NCBI RefSeq assembly: GCF_004217415.1
Contig: NZ_SHLI01000001.1
Span: 2,027,501 to 2,060,525 of the forward strand
Reading direction: 5' to 3'
Source of the DNA: Spiribacter vilamensis
GTDB taxonomy: Bacteria > Pseudomonadota > Gammaproteobacteria > Nitrococcales > Nitrococcaceae
Length of the DNA stretch: 33,025 nucleotides
Shown here: positions 7,618-16,200 of the stretch, piece after piece
Numbering within the stretch: position 1 is the first letter of the stretch
Layout: every line of letters begins with the position of its first letter
Made by a program: the position numbers and the translations under genes
The notes under the pieces: generated by a model
What the model was told of the DNA's origin: nothing
Databases searched by the model: none
What the model saw: the letters and a program-made list of their open reading frames with translations, nothing else

Positions 7618-10351
7618 GAATCGCGGACAGTTAATAGAACAATTCAGGCACGCGGTGGAGCAATCGGCTACTGAGGCGGGTCGTGAGGAATTCATCTATG
7701 CCTTGCTGCACGCACTCGATCGGCCAAAGGCAACGATTACCAAGTTGCGCAACGGTGATCCGACAATTAATGTCGCAAACCGCTCTAATGCTCTAGCGGT
7801 CCGGCAGAGCTTTTACTTTGAGCGGGTGAATGATGGCAGCGATGTGCATGATGTGCTCGATGCGCGGATCGCGGACCCAAAGGTTGTCGCGGGCCGTAGC
7901 GACGACCCCCGTGTGGTTATCGTCACCGACTTCGAGAGCATCACGGCCTGGGATGTGCGAAAACAAGAGCGCATGGAGGCGACTTTTGCGGAGCTCGATC
8001 GTCACTACGGGTTCTTTCTGCCAATCTATGGCCGGGGCTACGAGCAGGTTGAGGACTTTCGCGAGCTAGAAGCGGACGTCAAGGCCGCGCGTAAACTCGG
8101 GCACCTTTTCGATGAGCTCCGTGAGGCGAACCCCGTTGAAACAGCGGCAGACACTCATGCGCTTAACATCTTCCTGACACGGCTGCTCTTTTGCTTTTTC
8201 GCTGAGGATACCCGGATTTTCGGTGATAACCAGTTCTCGAAACTGGTGGCAGACCACACTGCGAAGGACGGCTCAGACCTGAGCGCCACAATCCAAGGTG
8301 CGTTCGACATGATGGATGTCCGGGATGGCGATCCGGAGCGGGCCAAAGCACCGAAACATTTAGCGGATTTCCGTTACGTCAACGGTGGGCTTTTCGAGGA
8401 GCGTGTTCCGGCTCCGGCTGTCTTTACCGCGAAGGCCCGGCGCATCCTGCTCGACTGCGGAGGTCTGAACTGGCGTGAGATCAACCCGGATATTTTTGGG
8501 TCGATGTTCCAGGCTGTGGTCGAAGAGGAACAGCGCTCCAGCCTTGGACAGCACTACACTAGCGTGCCGAACATCATGAAGGTAATCGCGCCGCTATTCC
8601 TTGATACGCTCCGTGATGACCTCGAGGCTGCACGTGGGAGCGTTAAGAAACTCGAGGCTCTGCTCACCCGCCTGCACCACATCAAGATATTGGATCCAGC
8701 CTGTGGTTCCGGCAACTTCCTTATCATTGCCTACAAGGAGCTGCGGCGCATCGAGATGGATGTGCTCGAAGCGCTGCAATCGGCGCGAGGGGAGCAAGCA
8801 AACGGCAGCATCGAGTCCATCATGGTCGGTAGTACCGGCATACGGCTTTCGCAGTTCTACGGTATCGAGATTGACGACTTCGCCCACAAGGTTGCGATGC
8901 TCTCGCTGTGGATCGCTGAACATCAGGCCAATCAGGCTTTCGAAGAGCGTTTTGGTTCGGTGACCTCGCCGCTGCCGCTGAAAGCTGGGGGTAATATTGT
9001 CTGCGATAACGCGCTGCAGAGAGATTGGGAAAGTGTCTGTCCGCATGAGCGACAAGATGAAGTGTATTTGATTGGTAACCCACCTTTCCGCGGAAGAGGT
9101 AAGCGCTCCGAAGAACAGCTTTCGGATATGACCCACGTTTTCCATAACTTCAAAAAATTTAAAGAACTAGACTTGTCTGGCTGCTGGTTTTTCAAGGGGG
9201 CGCATTACATTAAAAATACGGATGCTCAACTATCATTTGTTACCACTAATTCTATTAACCAAGGCATTCAAGTTGCTATCCTCTGGCCACCGATCCTGCG
9301 GTTCGGAGTAAAGATTCGATTCGCCTATCAAGGGTTCAAATGGAGTAATAGTGCTCGTGACCAAGCTGGTGTGCACGTTTCAGTCATTGGCCTCACGGCA
9401 AAATCAGATCCGGTCCGCCGCCTCTTCAGCTCTGAATCTGGTTCATTGCAAGAAGTCCGACCTTCCAATATCAGCCCTTACCTGCTGTCAGCGGGCAACA
9501 CAGTGGTAGCTGACCGTCGTCAACCTTTAACTGAATTAAAGCCTATGTTGCTCGGCAGCATGGCCAAAGATGGCGGTCATCTGATGATAACCGCAGAAGA
9601 GAGGTCAAAACTTCTGAATGAGGAACCAAACGCCGATCGCTGGGTTCGTCGTATAGTTGGGGCAGAAGAGTTTCTCAAAGGTAAGCAAAGGTGGTGTCTC
9701 TGGCTTGTTGGTGCGTCAGCGGCCGAATTAAGCTCAGTACCGTTCATTCGGCAACGCGTAGAGGGCGTTAGAGAAAAAAGACTAACGGAGAAGTCGACTC
9801 TAAACATTGCAGAAACCCCGCATCTCTTCGCGCAGATCGCTCACCCCGAGGGTGATTATATCCTCGTCCCCCGCGTCACTTCTGAGCGCCGTCAATATGC
9901 CCCAATTGGTTTCTTTGGATCTGATGTCATTGCTACTGACTTGGTCTACATCATCCCCCTTGGCACCATCTATGACTTTGGCATCCTCCAAACTCGAATG
10001 CACATGCTCTGGCTCCAAACGGTGGGCGGCCGCCTGAAGTCTGACTTCCGCTACTCCAATACCCTTGTCTACAACACCTTTCCATGGCCCGAGCCAACGG
10101 CGGCGCAACGCGAGTCCATCGAGCAGCGAGCCCAAGATGTCCTCGATACGCGGGCGCTGTATCCAGCTAAAACCATGAGCGAGCTCTACGATCCGGATAA
10201 GATGCCGGCCGATCTTCTCGCGGCTCATCGAGCGCTAGATCTGGCGGTGGAACAGGCTTATCGCTCTACGCTATTTCGTAACGACAACGAGCGCCTAGAG
10301 TACCTATTCAAGCGCTACGAGACACTGATTGCCAAGGAGGCCCAGGCATGA
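7610..10351 (+). CDS. MmeI-like DNA (adenine-N6) methyltransferase, nuclease domain not visible
   Basis: Predicted to methylate adenine in a specific DNA site. The 913-aa protein follows the MmeI-type (type IIL) order. The N-terminal region (1-120) lacks the D...ExK nuclease motif of MmeI. Next comes a helical spacer (VIVTDFESITAWDV, then ALNIFLTRLLFCFFAEDTRIF). The SAM motif I is DPACGSGNF starting at residue 362, with YGIEIDDFA beyond it. The catalytic motif IV is NPPF at 490-493. A target-recognition region and a C-terminal helical tail follow. ATG 7610 is preferred over 7526 because aggac lies six bases upstream, and the 28 extra residues look like translated repeat DNA. The stop overlaps the helicase start (ATGA), so the methylase, helicase and GIY-YIG protein probably act together. 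Confidence 0.87.
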   Translation: MALNRGQLIEQFRHAVEQSATEAGREEFIYALLHALDRPKATITKLRNGDPTINVANRSNALAVRQSFYFERVNDGSDVHDVLDARIADPKVVAGRSDDPRVVIVTDFESITAWDVRKQERMEATFAELDRHYGFFLPIYGRGYEQVEDFRELEADVKAARKLGHLFDELREANPVETAADTHALNIFLTRLLFCFFAEDTRIFGDNQFSKLVADHTAKDGSDLSATIQGAFDMMDVRDGDPERAKAPKHLADFRYVNGGLFEERVPAPAVFTAKARRILLDCGGLNWREINPDIFGSMFQAVVEEEQRSSLGQHYTSVPNIMKVIAPLFLDTLRDDLEAARGSVKKLEALLTRLHHIKILDPACGSGNFLIIAYKELRRIEMDVLEALQSARGEQANGSIESIMVGSTGIRLSQFYGIEIDDFAHKVAMLSLWIAEHQANQAFEERFGSVTSPLPLKAGGNIVCDNALQRDWESVCPHERQDEVYLIGNPPFRGRGKRSEEQLSDMTHVFHNFKKFKELDLSGCWFFKGAHYIKNTDAQLSFVTTNSINQGIQVAILWPPILRFGVKIRFAYQGFKWSNSARDQAGVHVSVIGLTAKSDPVRRLFSSESGSLQEVRPSNISPYLLSAGNTVVADRRQPLTELKPMLLGSMAKDGGHLMITAEERSKLLNEEPNADRWVRRIVGAEEFLKGKQRWCLWLVGASAAELSSVPFIRQRVEGVREKRLTEKSTLNIAETPHLFAQIAHPEGDYILVPRVTSERRQYAPIGFFGSDVIATDLVYIIPLGTIYDFGILQTRMHMLWLQTVGGRLKSDFRYSNTLVYNTFPWPEPTAAQRESIEQRAQDVLDTRALYPAKTMSELYDPDKMPADLLAAHRALDLAVEQAYRSTLFRNDNERLEYLFKRYETLIAKEAQA

Positions 10352-12492
10352 GCGCCGATTCAACGGATATTGTCATCCCTTATAAGCAGACAGGGGCGAG
10401 CACTCTGTCCGACGGCATGGGGATGCGCGAGATGCAGGCAATGGCCTACGAGCATCGCAACGCGCCCTACCTGTTGCTGAAGTCTCCTCCGGCCTCGGGC
10501 AAGAGCCGGGCGCTCATGTACCTCGCACTCCACAAGCTGAACCAGCAGGGCTGCCAGAAGGCGATCATTGCCGTGCCCGAGCGCTCGATTGGGTCATCGT
10601 TCCAGTCCACCAAACTTACCGACGGTGGCTTTTTCTACGACTGGCACGTCGAGGGACGTAACAATCTCTGCGGGACCGGCGAGGATGCGGGAAAGGGCAA
10701 GATTGAAGCGTTTCAGCGCTTTCTCGATTCTGATGACCACACGCTCGTGTGTACGCACGCGACCTTCCGCTTCGCCGTCCAGGAGATCGGCGACATGAAC
10801 CGGTTCCAGGACACGGTGATCGGTATTGATGAATTCCACCACGTCTCTGTTGACGAGGAGAACAAGCTAGGTGAGGTCATCGACCGGGTCATGGCCGGTT
10901 CCAACGCTCACATCATCGCCATGACAGGTTCGTACTTCCGAGGCGACGGGGTCAGCATTCTTGAGAAAGAGGAAGAGGATAAGTTCGAGACTGTCACCTA
11001 TACCTACTACGACCAGCTCAACGGGTATCGGTATCTGAAGTCCATCGGCATTGGCTATCACTTCTATGAAGGCGACTATCTGAGCGCCCTCGACGATGCG
11101 CTTGATACGCACAAGAAAACGATCATCCATATCCCTAACGTCAACTCCTCCGAGTCGGTGGGAAAGCATGAGGAGGTTGACCGGATTCTCGATCAAATCG
11201 GCGTGGTCGGTGAGCGCATTGGCAATGCGAATATCAACCGGGTAACCACGCCAGATGGACGATCACTGCTTGTTGCCAACCTTGTTGATGACACAAAGGA
11301 GGCTCGCGACGCGACGGTCCACTACCTCCAGAACATCACCGACCGCGATGACATGGACATCATTATTGCGCTTGGCATGGCCAAGGAGGGCTTTGACTGG
11401 CCCTGGTGTGAGCATGTCCTCACGATTGGCTATCGGCAGTCACTCACGGAGGTGGTGCAGATCATCGGGCGTGCAACGCGTGATGTTGAGGGTAAGAAGC
11501 ACGCGCAGTTCACGAACCTCATCGCCATGCCCGAGGGCGCAGACGATGATCGTAAGAAGGCTGTGAACACGCTTTTGAAGGCGATCACCGCCTCACTGCT
11601 CATGGAGCAAATTCTCGCGCCGACCATCAAATTCAAACCCCGCTCCCGGATCAAGCCCGAACAGTCCGTTCCCAGTGATACGCGGATCATTGAGGACAAC
11701 GATGCGCCGGTCTCTACTCGTTGTGCAGACATCCTCGAAGGGGGCGTTACCGAATACATCGCGGATATCGCGGCGACACCGGGCGGAGTCAAGTCGATTG
11801 GGGGAGAGCCTGATCAAGCAAATCTCTTGCGCGAGGAGGACATCAAACTCGTCCTCCGTCGGCGCGAGCCGGATCTCCCGGACGAAGAGGTCGATTTGCT
11901 TGCCAATGAGATACACATTGGGCTTGCAGCGCAGGCCGAGGGTGGCCTGGTAGATGGCGAAGATCTCCCAGAAGACGCCGAGATCATGCGCCCCCCGAAT
12001 GAGGGAGGGCACGCAGAGCAAGACAATATGTCGTCGTCGGAGCCGTCTGAACCATCAAACGACGCGACCGAAGGTCAGACCAAGGCCAAAATGGTTACTC
12101 GCTACGAGATCGAAAATCCCGATACGACCGGCCAAACCGGTGACCCCAAGCGGGCGGGGGAGAAGTTCATGAAAGTCGGTCGGCGATTCATTAATATCAA
12201 TGATGTGAACCTGGATATGATCTCGCACATCAATCCGTTCGCCCGGGGTGAGGAAATTCTCTCCAAGCACCTCACCCCGGAGCGGCTCTCGCGGGTAAAG
12301 GACGCCCTGACCATGCCGCGTAACGATGTAACCGAGGAAGAGGCCGTCATCCTCCTCCCGCGGCTGAAAGAGTTTTTCGAGGAAAAAGGCCGGCCCCCCA
12401 AGCTCGATGCAAACGATCCCTACGAGCAACGTCTCGCACGGGTCAAGCAGTACGCTGAAGCTTATGCCAAGAACAAGCGCACCAGCTCATAG
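10348..12492 (+). CDS. SF2 DExH-type helicase/translocase of the methylase-GIY-YIG cassette
   Basis: Likely an ATP-driven DNA translocase. The 714-aa protein has Walker A SPPASGKS (46-53), motif II as DEFHH (161-165), motif III-like MTGS (192-195) and motif VI QIIGRATR (371-378), so both RecA lobes are complete in the first 430 residues. A long acidic, poorly ordered region follows (about 460-600). The C-terminus is a small helical module (670-706, EFFEEKGRPP...YEQRLARV) that recurs near the N-terminus of the next protein. I see no nuclease motif. Translation begins at ATG 10348, within the methylase stop, behind a perfect aaggagg. The gene resembles a type I or III restriction translocase subunit separated from its nuclease. 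Confidence 0.87.
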   Translation: MSADSTDIVIPYKQTGASTLSDGMGMREMQAMAYEHRNAPYLLLKSPPASGKSRALMYLALHKLNQQGCQKAIIAVPERSIGSSFQSTKLTDGGFFYDWHVEGRNNLCGTGEDAGKGKIEAFQRFLDSDDHTLVCTHATFRFAVQEIGDMNRFQDTVIGIDEFHHVSVDEENKLGEVIDRVMAGSNAHIIAMTGSYFRGDGVSILEKEEEDKFETVTYTYYDQLNGYRYLKSIGIGYHFYEGDYLSALDDALDTHKKTIIHIPNVNSSESVGKHEEVDRILDQIGVVGERIGNANINRVTTPDGRSLLVANLVDDTKEARDATVHYLQNITDRDDMDIIIALGMAKEGFDWPWCEHVLTIGYRQSLTEVVQIIGRATRDVEGKKHAQFTNLIAMPEGADDDRKKAVNTLLKAITASLLMEQILAPTIKFKPRSRIKPEQSVPSDTRIIEDNDAPVSTRCADILEGGVTEYIADIAATPGGVKSIGGEPDQANLLREEDIKLVLRRREPDLPDEEVDLLANEIHIGLAAQAEGGLVDGEDLPEDAEIMRPPNEGGHAEQDNMSSSEPSEPSNDATEGQTKAKMVTRYEIENPDTTGQTGDPKRAGEKFMKVGRRFININDVNLDMISHINPFARGEEILSKHLTPERLSRVKDALTMPRNDVTEEEAVILLPRLKEFFEEKGRPPKLDANDPYEQRLARVKQYAEAYAKNKRTSS

Positions 12493-12507
12493 TAAGAGGG
12501 CGACGCA

Positions 12508-13833
12508 ATGAGCAGCGAACGGCGCACACTCGATGATCTGCTCGACGAACTCCCACCGGGGCTGCTCGATGAGGAAAAGATCGCCAACACGTCCAGAGCC
12601 ACCCGTGGCAGTCGGCATGCGTTTTTCGATCGTATCAACGCCTTTATTGATGAGCATGGCCGGGAGCCAAATGCCAATGCGCCGCCCGGCACCGAGGAGC
12701 GCTCCCTGGGATTGAACCTCACCGGCGCGCGGCGCGATCCGACGCTCGCGCAAGAGTTGGAAGACGCGGATCGCCACAGGTTGCTACGCCAGCGCGTAGA
12801 CGAAAGCACCCAAGAGTCAGTTCAGCGCCCAAATTCTGAGGCCACGGCGTCATCCTCTGCGGATGAGTCGCAGAACAAGGCCCCAACAGGAGCGGCATCG
12901 CTTGACGATATGCTCGCCGACGAGGCGTTCATGGGCCTTCTCGACACGGAATCCGATGCTGATGATGTATTCGATATGATTCACGTCGAAGGCATTGATC
13001 GGACCCGTACAGCGCCTGACGAGATTGCCGAACGGCAGCCTTGCGAGGATTTCGAGTTCTTTGAGCCACTGTTCGAGCGCATGCGACAGCGTGTCGCAGA
13101 AAGGGTGGCGACAGTGGAGCCCTTTCATCGGGAAGGGCAGATCGAGGTGGGGGATTACTTCTACCTTCGTGGGCAGATGTGCCTGGTCGATGCCATCGAG
13201 GATACCGATGTCCGTGAGGCCGGTGAGTCCGTCTACCGAGTCCGTGTGGTCTTCGATAACGGCACCGAGATGAAACCCTATAAGCACTCGCTTGGGCGAG
13301 CGCTTCTCGGGCAGAAATCCCGGGGCTATGAGCGGGGCCAGCGCATCCTCGACCCCGATATTGTGGCTGACCACTTCAACGGCATCACCCACCGGGATCA
13401 ATCAAGGGGATTTATCTACGTTCTGCGCTCGAAACGCCAAGATGCGGTGATCCGAGAGCAGCGCGATCTTTACAAAGTCGGACTGACCGCACGAACGATC
13501 GAGGACCGCCTGAAGGGCGCTGAGCGGCAGACGACCTACCTAGAGGGGCCTGTCGAGCTCATCGCCGAGTGGGAAATCTATGGGGCGAATCTCCGCCGTG
13601 TAGAACGCATCCTCCACGCTTTCCTCGCCCCCCGCCGTGCGCAATTCACGCTCATCGATGCTAATGGCAAGCAATACCACCCGCGTGAATGGTTTAACGT
13701 GCCTTTCGAGACGATCAAACAGGCCGCCGAGGCCATCATGAATGGCACCTTGATGAGCTACCGCCTGAACGCGAGTACGGGCGAGCTATATCGTGCAGAC
13801 CAAGGCCAACGCCTTGACGACCGGGAGGTATAG
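12508..13833 (+). CDS. T5orf172-type GIY-YIG nuclease of the cassette
   Basis: Predicted DNA nuclease, 441 aa. The C-terminal domain (about 300-400) carries GFIYVL (301-306) as the GIY element, LYKVGLT (321-327) as the YIG element, R334 in EDRLKGA, E366 in VERILH as the likely metal ligand and REWF near 394-397, as in the T5orf172 branch. The N-terminal 290 residues are unlike a nuclease: a LDDLLDE..GLLDEE motif (8-23), a helical module with FIDEHGREP (46-54), a second LDDMLADE..GLLDTE copy (132-148) and a beta-rich segment (205-265). ATG 12508 follows the helicase stop by 15 bases with agaggg as ribosome site. It probably supplies the cutting activity that the methylase lacks. Confidence 0.85.
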   Translation: MSSERRTLDDLLDELPPGLLDEEKIANTSRATRGSRHAFFDRINAFIDEHGREPNANAPPGTEERSLGLNLTGARRDPTLAQELEDADRHRLLRQRVDESTQESVQRPNSEATASSSADESQNKAPTGAASLDDMLADEAFMGLLDTESDADDVFDMIHVEGIDRTRTAPDEIAERQPCEDFEFFEPLFERMRQRVAERVATVEPFHREGQIEVGDYFYLRGQMCLVDAIEDTDVREAGESVYRVRVVFDNGTEMKPYKHSLGRALLGQKSRGYERGQRILDPDIVADHFNGITHRDQSRGFIYVLRSKRQDAVIREQRDLYKVGLTARTIEDRLKGAERQTTYLEGPVELIAEWEIYGANLRRVERILHAFLAPRRAQFTLIDANGKQYHPREWFNVPFETIKQAAEAIMNGTLMSYRLNASTGELYRADQGQRLDDREV

Positions 13834-13874
13834 CGCGTTTTGAAATTCGCTACTGCACTTAGGAGGCAAAGCGC

Positions 13875-13973
13875 ATGTGTGATTATGTAATTGCGCACAT
13901 TAGTGTGTTTTTCATCGCTGTTTATGTAGATGTAGAAACTTCAGCACGCGGACGTTCGTATAGCGTCGCCTAA
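13875..13973 (+). CDS. Possible 32-aa ORF translationally coupled to parA
   Basis: A perfect aggagg (13861-13866) stands eight bases before ATG 13875. The frame encodes 32 residues with a hydrophobic core (IAHISVFFIAVYVDV) and stops with TAA that overlaps the parA start as TAATG (13971-13975). The strong ribosome site and the overlap suggest a short coupled reading frame, either a leader or a remnant of a gene that preceded parA. No family is recognisable. It starts 41 bases after the GIY-YIG stop, so it could also be the last frame of that operon. Confidence 0.4.
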   Translation: MCDYVIAHISVFFIAVYVDVETSARGRSYSVA

Positions 13974-14491
13974 TGACACCTGTAATCGCCCTGACCTCAC
14001 CGAAGGGCGGAGCAGGAAAGACAACCCTCGCGTCGCACCTCGGTCACTCGCTGCAACACCGAGGGCAAAGCGTGCTCCTGATTGATGCCGATCCTCAGGA
14101 GAGTTTGTTGTCATGATCCGAGGAACCCGATGTTAGCCACCCGTCCAGCATTGGCCTGCATCAGCCAAAGCAGCCCGCGAGAGAAGCCGGGACAATGGGA
14201 ACAAACTACGACTGCGTGGTCATCGACTCCCGGGGCAGTCTCAGCGGGACGATCCCTGCAGCGCTCAGAGTCGCAGACCTGATTCTGACCCCCATCCAAG
14301 CCTCTCCACTCGACGTGCGGGCGAATGCGGATCTCGTCGATGTTGTTCAGGCCTGTCAAAAGATCACCGATGGGCGCGTAAGCTTCAACTCAGTCCATGA
14401 TGTTACAAGAATCATGCCGACGCACCCGCGTTTCACAACATCCTGGAAGTGCGACACTTTAGTGCAGGTGAATCGTCGTGCAGGAGAGTAG
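13973..14491 (+). pseudogene. parA: ParA/Soj-like ATPase, broken by a stop and a 3' truncation
   Basis: ParA proteins segregate plasmids or integrated elements. The frame begins MTPVIALTSPKGGAGKTTLA, with an intact deviant Walker A, and continues to VLLIDADPQ. TGA at 14114-14116 stands where relatives have the Trp of the S-L-x-W-S segment. The same frame then resumes with SEEPDVSHPSSIGLHQP, TNYDCVVIDSRG (Walker B region) and ADLILTPIQASPLDVRAN. ParA similarity ends near 14378 (QACQKITDGRV) and unrelated sequence runs to the TAG at 14491. The gene is therefore doubly damaged. No partner parB or origin is visible. It is a sign that a plasmid or integrative element once lay here. Confidence 0.8.
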
Positions 14492-14603
14492 CCGAAGAAA
14501 AATGCAAACAAATCCGACGGAAGGGATCGGGTCTGCGGTAACCTGAGACTCCACATAAATTCCCTCTATCTCGCAGTCCTGACCCCTGACTAATCACCTG
14601 GTA

Positions 14604-15262
14604 TTAGCCACCCTTCATGCGGCGAGCCACTCCTATGCCTGCCAGACCTAGACCAAGGAGCCAGACTGTTGCCGGAACGGGGACCTTGGTCCATTCGCCG
14701 CTACGACCTGATGCCCAACCGTAATCCCCGAGGCTTAAATAATCCCCGGCGATACCACTGTAGTAATCGGGAGGGCCGTCCGCCACGTCAATATTCCAGT
14801 GAGTAATGTTCTTATTAGAATCGAAAACGATATTAGTAGCGCTATACACCGTTGGTCTCGTGATCGGAACGTAACTGGTGGTGTATTCCGCAACCCCGGG
14901 TGGTAGGAAATAGCATGACGAGTCATACCATGATGCACAAGCAGCGCTAGCAGAAAACGATCCGCTAGGACTCTCGACAGAAGTTGTAGCGGACCAGCCG
15001 TTAACGTCGGAAAAAATATTTACCGTTGCATTAGTGAGCTCTCCACCGGGCAAATCTGATTCGTCGATTGATAAAAGCTAGTACTCCCCATGAGTTCTGG
15101 ATTGCACCAATACTCAGAACCGCATGATTCTGGATATTGACCGTCAAAATAAAGAGGCGCGCCCTGATATTCATAGGACACGATGGAAGCATAAGCCAAA
15201 CCGGAAAATGGGGACAATAATAAAATCATTAATCCCAATTTAAGCATGTGTTTTTCTCTCAT
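14604..15262 (-). pseudogene. PEP-CTERM sorting-domain protein, frameshifted
   Basis: PEP-CTERM proteins are exported, processed by an exosortase and usually linked to extracellular polysaccharide. The start is at 15262, behind aggga, with a signal peptide ending GLAYA. The frame runs to GSTSF and then shifts. One added T in the run at 15073-15076 (minus strand) would join it to LLSIDESDLPGGELTNATV in the other frame, which continues to the end. That end has the sorting signal VPVPATVWLLGLGLAGIGVARR followed by a basic tail. As written, the protein would end early at 15020. The T-run slip could be a real mutation, phase variation or a sequencing error. A sigma-54-type promoter lies upstream, and no exosortase gene is in the window. 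Confidence 0.8.
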
Positions 15263-15559
15263 TTTTTATCCCTGCATTGATGCTTCGACTGTTTTACAGG
15301 CTGCCCCTAATACCGGCAGATTGGTAACGTGGTTCAAGCGCTGGGAAACCATTGGTTGAGCGATTCCCCAATTCCTGATGTTGCAAGCTACAAAGTACGT
15401 GCAAAAACGATGCCACTATTAGCACCGTACCTGTTTTCCCCTACTTCAGACGGTATTTTTGGACGCTTTCAGGAAATCGCTCGTGGACTGTAAAATTTCA
15501 CGACAGTTTTCAGAGACCGAGTCGGCATTTTGTGCGCCACTCCATCGGACCAACTAGGT
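15263..15559. other. Upstream region of the frameshifted PEP-CTERM gene
   Basis: About 300 bases without a gene. It holds the sigma-54-type promoter described separately. Further upstream (toward 15500) are small inverted repeats such as actgt...acagt (about 15488-15509) that could be activator sites, though this is weak. It ends at the left inverted repeat of the IS3 remnant. Confidence 0.4.
15400..15415 (-). promoter_or_regulatory. Sigma-54-type (-24/-12) promoter of PEP-CTERM gene 1
   Basis: The minus strand reads TGGCATCGTTTTTGCA, with GG and GC separated by exactly 10 bases and ending TTGCA, as in the consensus TGGCAC-N5-TTGCW. It lies 138 bases before the start at 15262. An almost identical element precedes the second PEP-CTERM gene at 24049-24064, which makes chance unlikely. 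Confidence 0.7.
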
Positions 15560-15613
15560 GATCTTTCCCACCTGCAGCGGACACTTTCGTAAGTTGTAAA
15601 CCAGGGGTGGATC

Positions 15614-15943
15614 ATGGCAACAGCAGCCAACGGCGTGTCCAAGCGCAAGCAGTCCCGCTACAGCGCGAAATATCGTTCCGAGGCCTTTTCGCTCGCCGAA
15701 CGTATCGGCGTTGCCGCCGCAGCTAGCGAGCTCGGCCTGCATGCGACGCAGATTTACCAGTGGCGCGCGAAAGCGGCCCACGAGAAGTTCGTCGGTGACC
15801 GCGAGCGCCAGCTTCGCGAGGAAAACGCCCGGCTCAAACGCCAGCTCGCCGAGAAGACCGAATTTGCACCCGCAAGGTCATTGGTTGGTCGACCAGCCAC
15901 CGGATCGATGCTGATCTCGCATGCGCAGCGCCTCGCGGCGTAA
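15614..15943 (+). pseudogene. IS3 OrfA, 3'-truncated and fused out of frame to OrfB sequence
   Basis: The first 80 or so residues are a complete OrfA helix-turn-helix: YSAKYRSEAFSLAERIG, then ASELGLHATQIYQWR, followed by the leucine-zipper-like ENARLKRQLAEK. Shortly after (near 15865) the similarity ends, and the frame reads through OrfB DNA in the wrong frame until TAA at 15943. The start ATG 15614 follows a weak ggtgg. Any product would bind DNA but lack the catalytic partner, so it might act as a repressor of related copies, which is speculation. Confidence 0.7.
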
Positions 15944-16200
15944 TCATGCATACGGATCGAGGCAGTGTTTACTGCGGCTGGCAGCATCGGAGCCTAATCC
16001 GCCGTCACGGACTGATTGCCAGCATTAGCGGCCGGAGCAACTGCTACGACAATGGTGTGGTGGAGAGCCGTTAATGCATCCGGAACCACTCCGCCAACGG
16101 CTTTTCGAAACCATCGAGATCGAGAAGAACCGGACCCGTCCCTATTCTGCCCTCAAATACATCAGCCCTGACGTGTTCGAGGCATCGATAGCGACTCAAT
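15871..16200 (+). pseudogene. IS3 OrfB (integrase-type transposase), C-terminal fragments
   Basis: The frame from 15871 reads RKVIGWSTSHRIDADLACAA, then IMHTDRGSVY, RRHGLIASISGRSNCYDNGVVES, and stops at TAA 16072. This covers the end of the DDE core, with the second D in HTDRGS and the third acidic residue (E) in VVES. A further block in another frame (about 16108-16185) reads ETIEIEKNRTRPYSALKYISPDVFE, the usual OrfB tail. So there is an internal deletion after DLACAA, a stop or frameshift after VVES, and no start codon. Confidence 0.72.
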
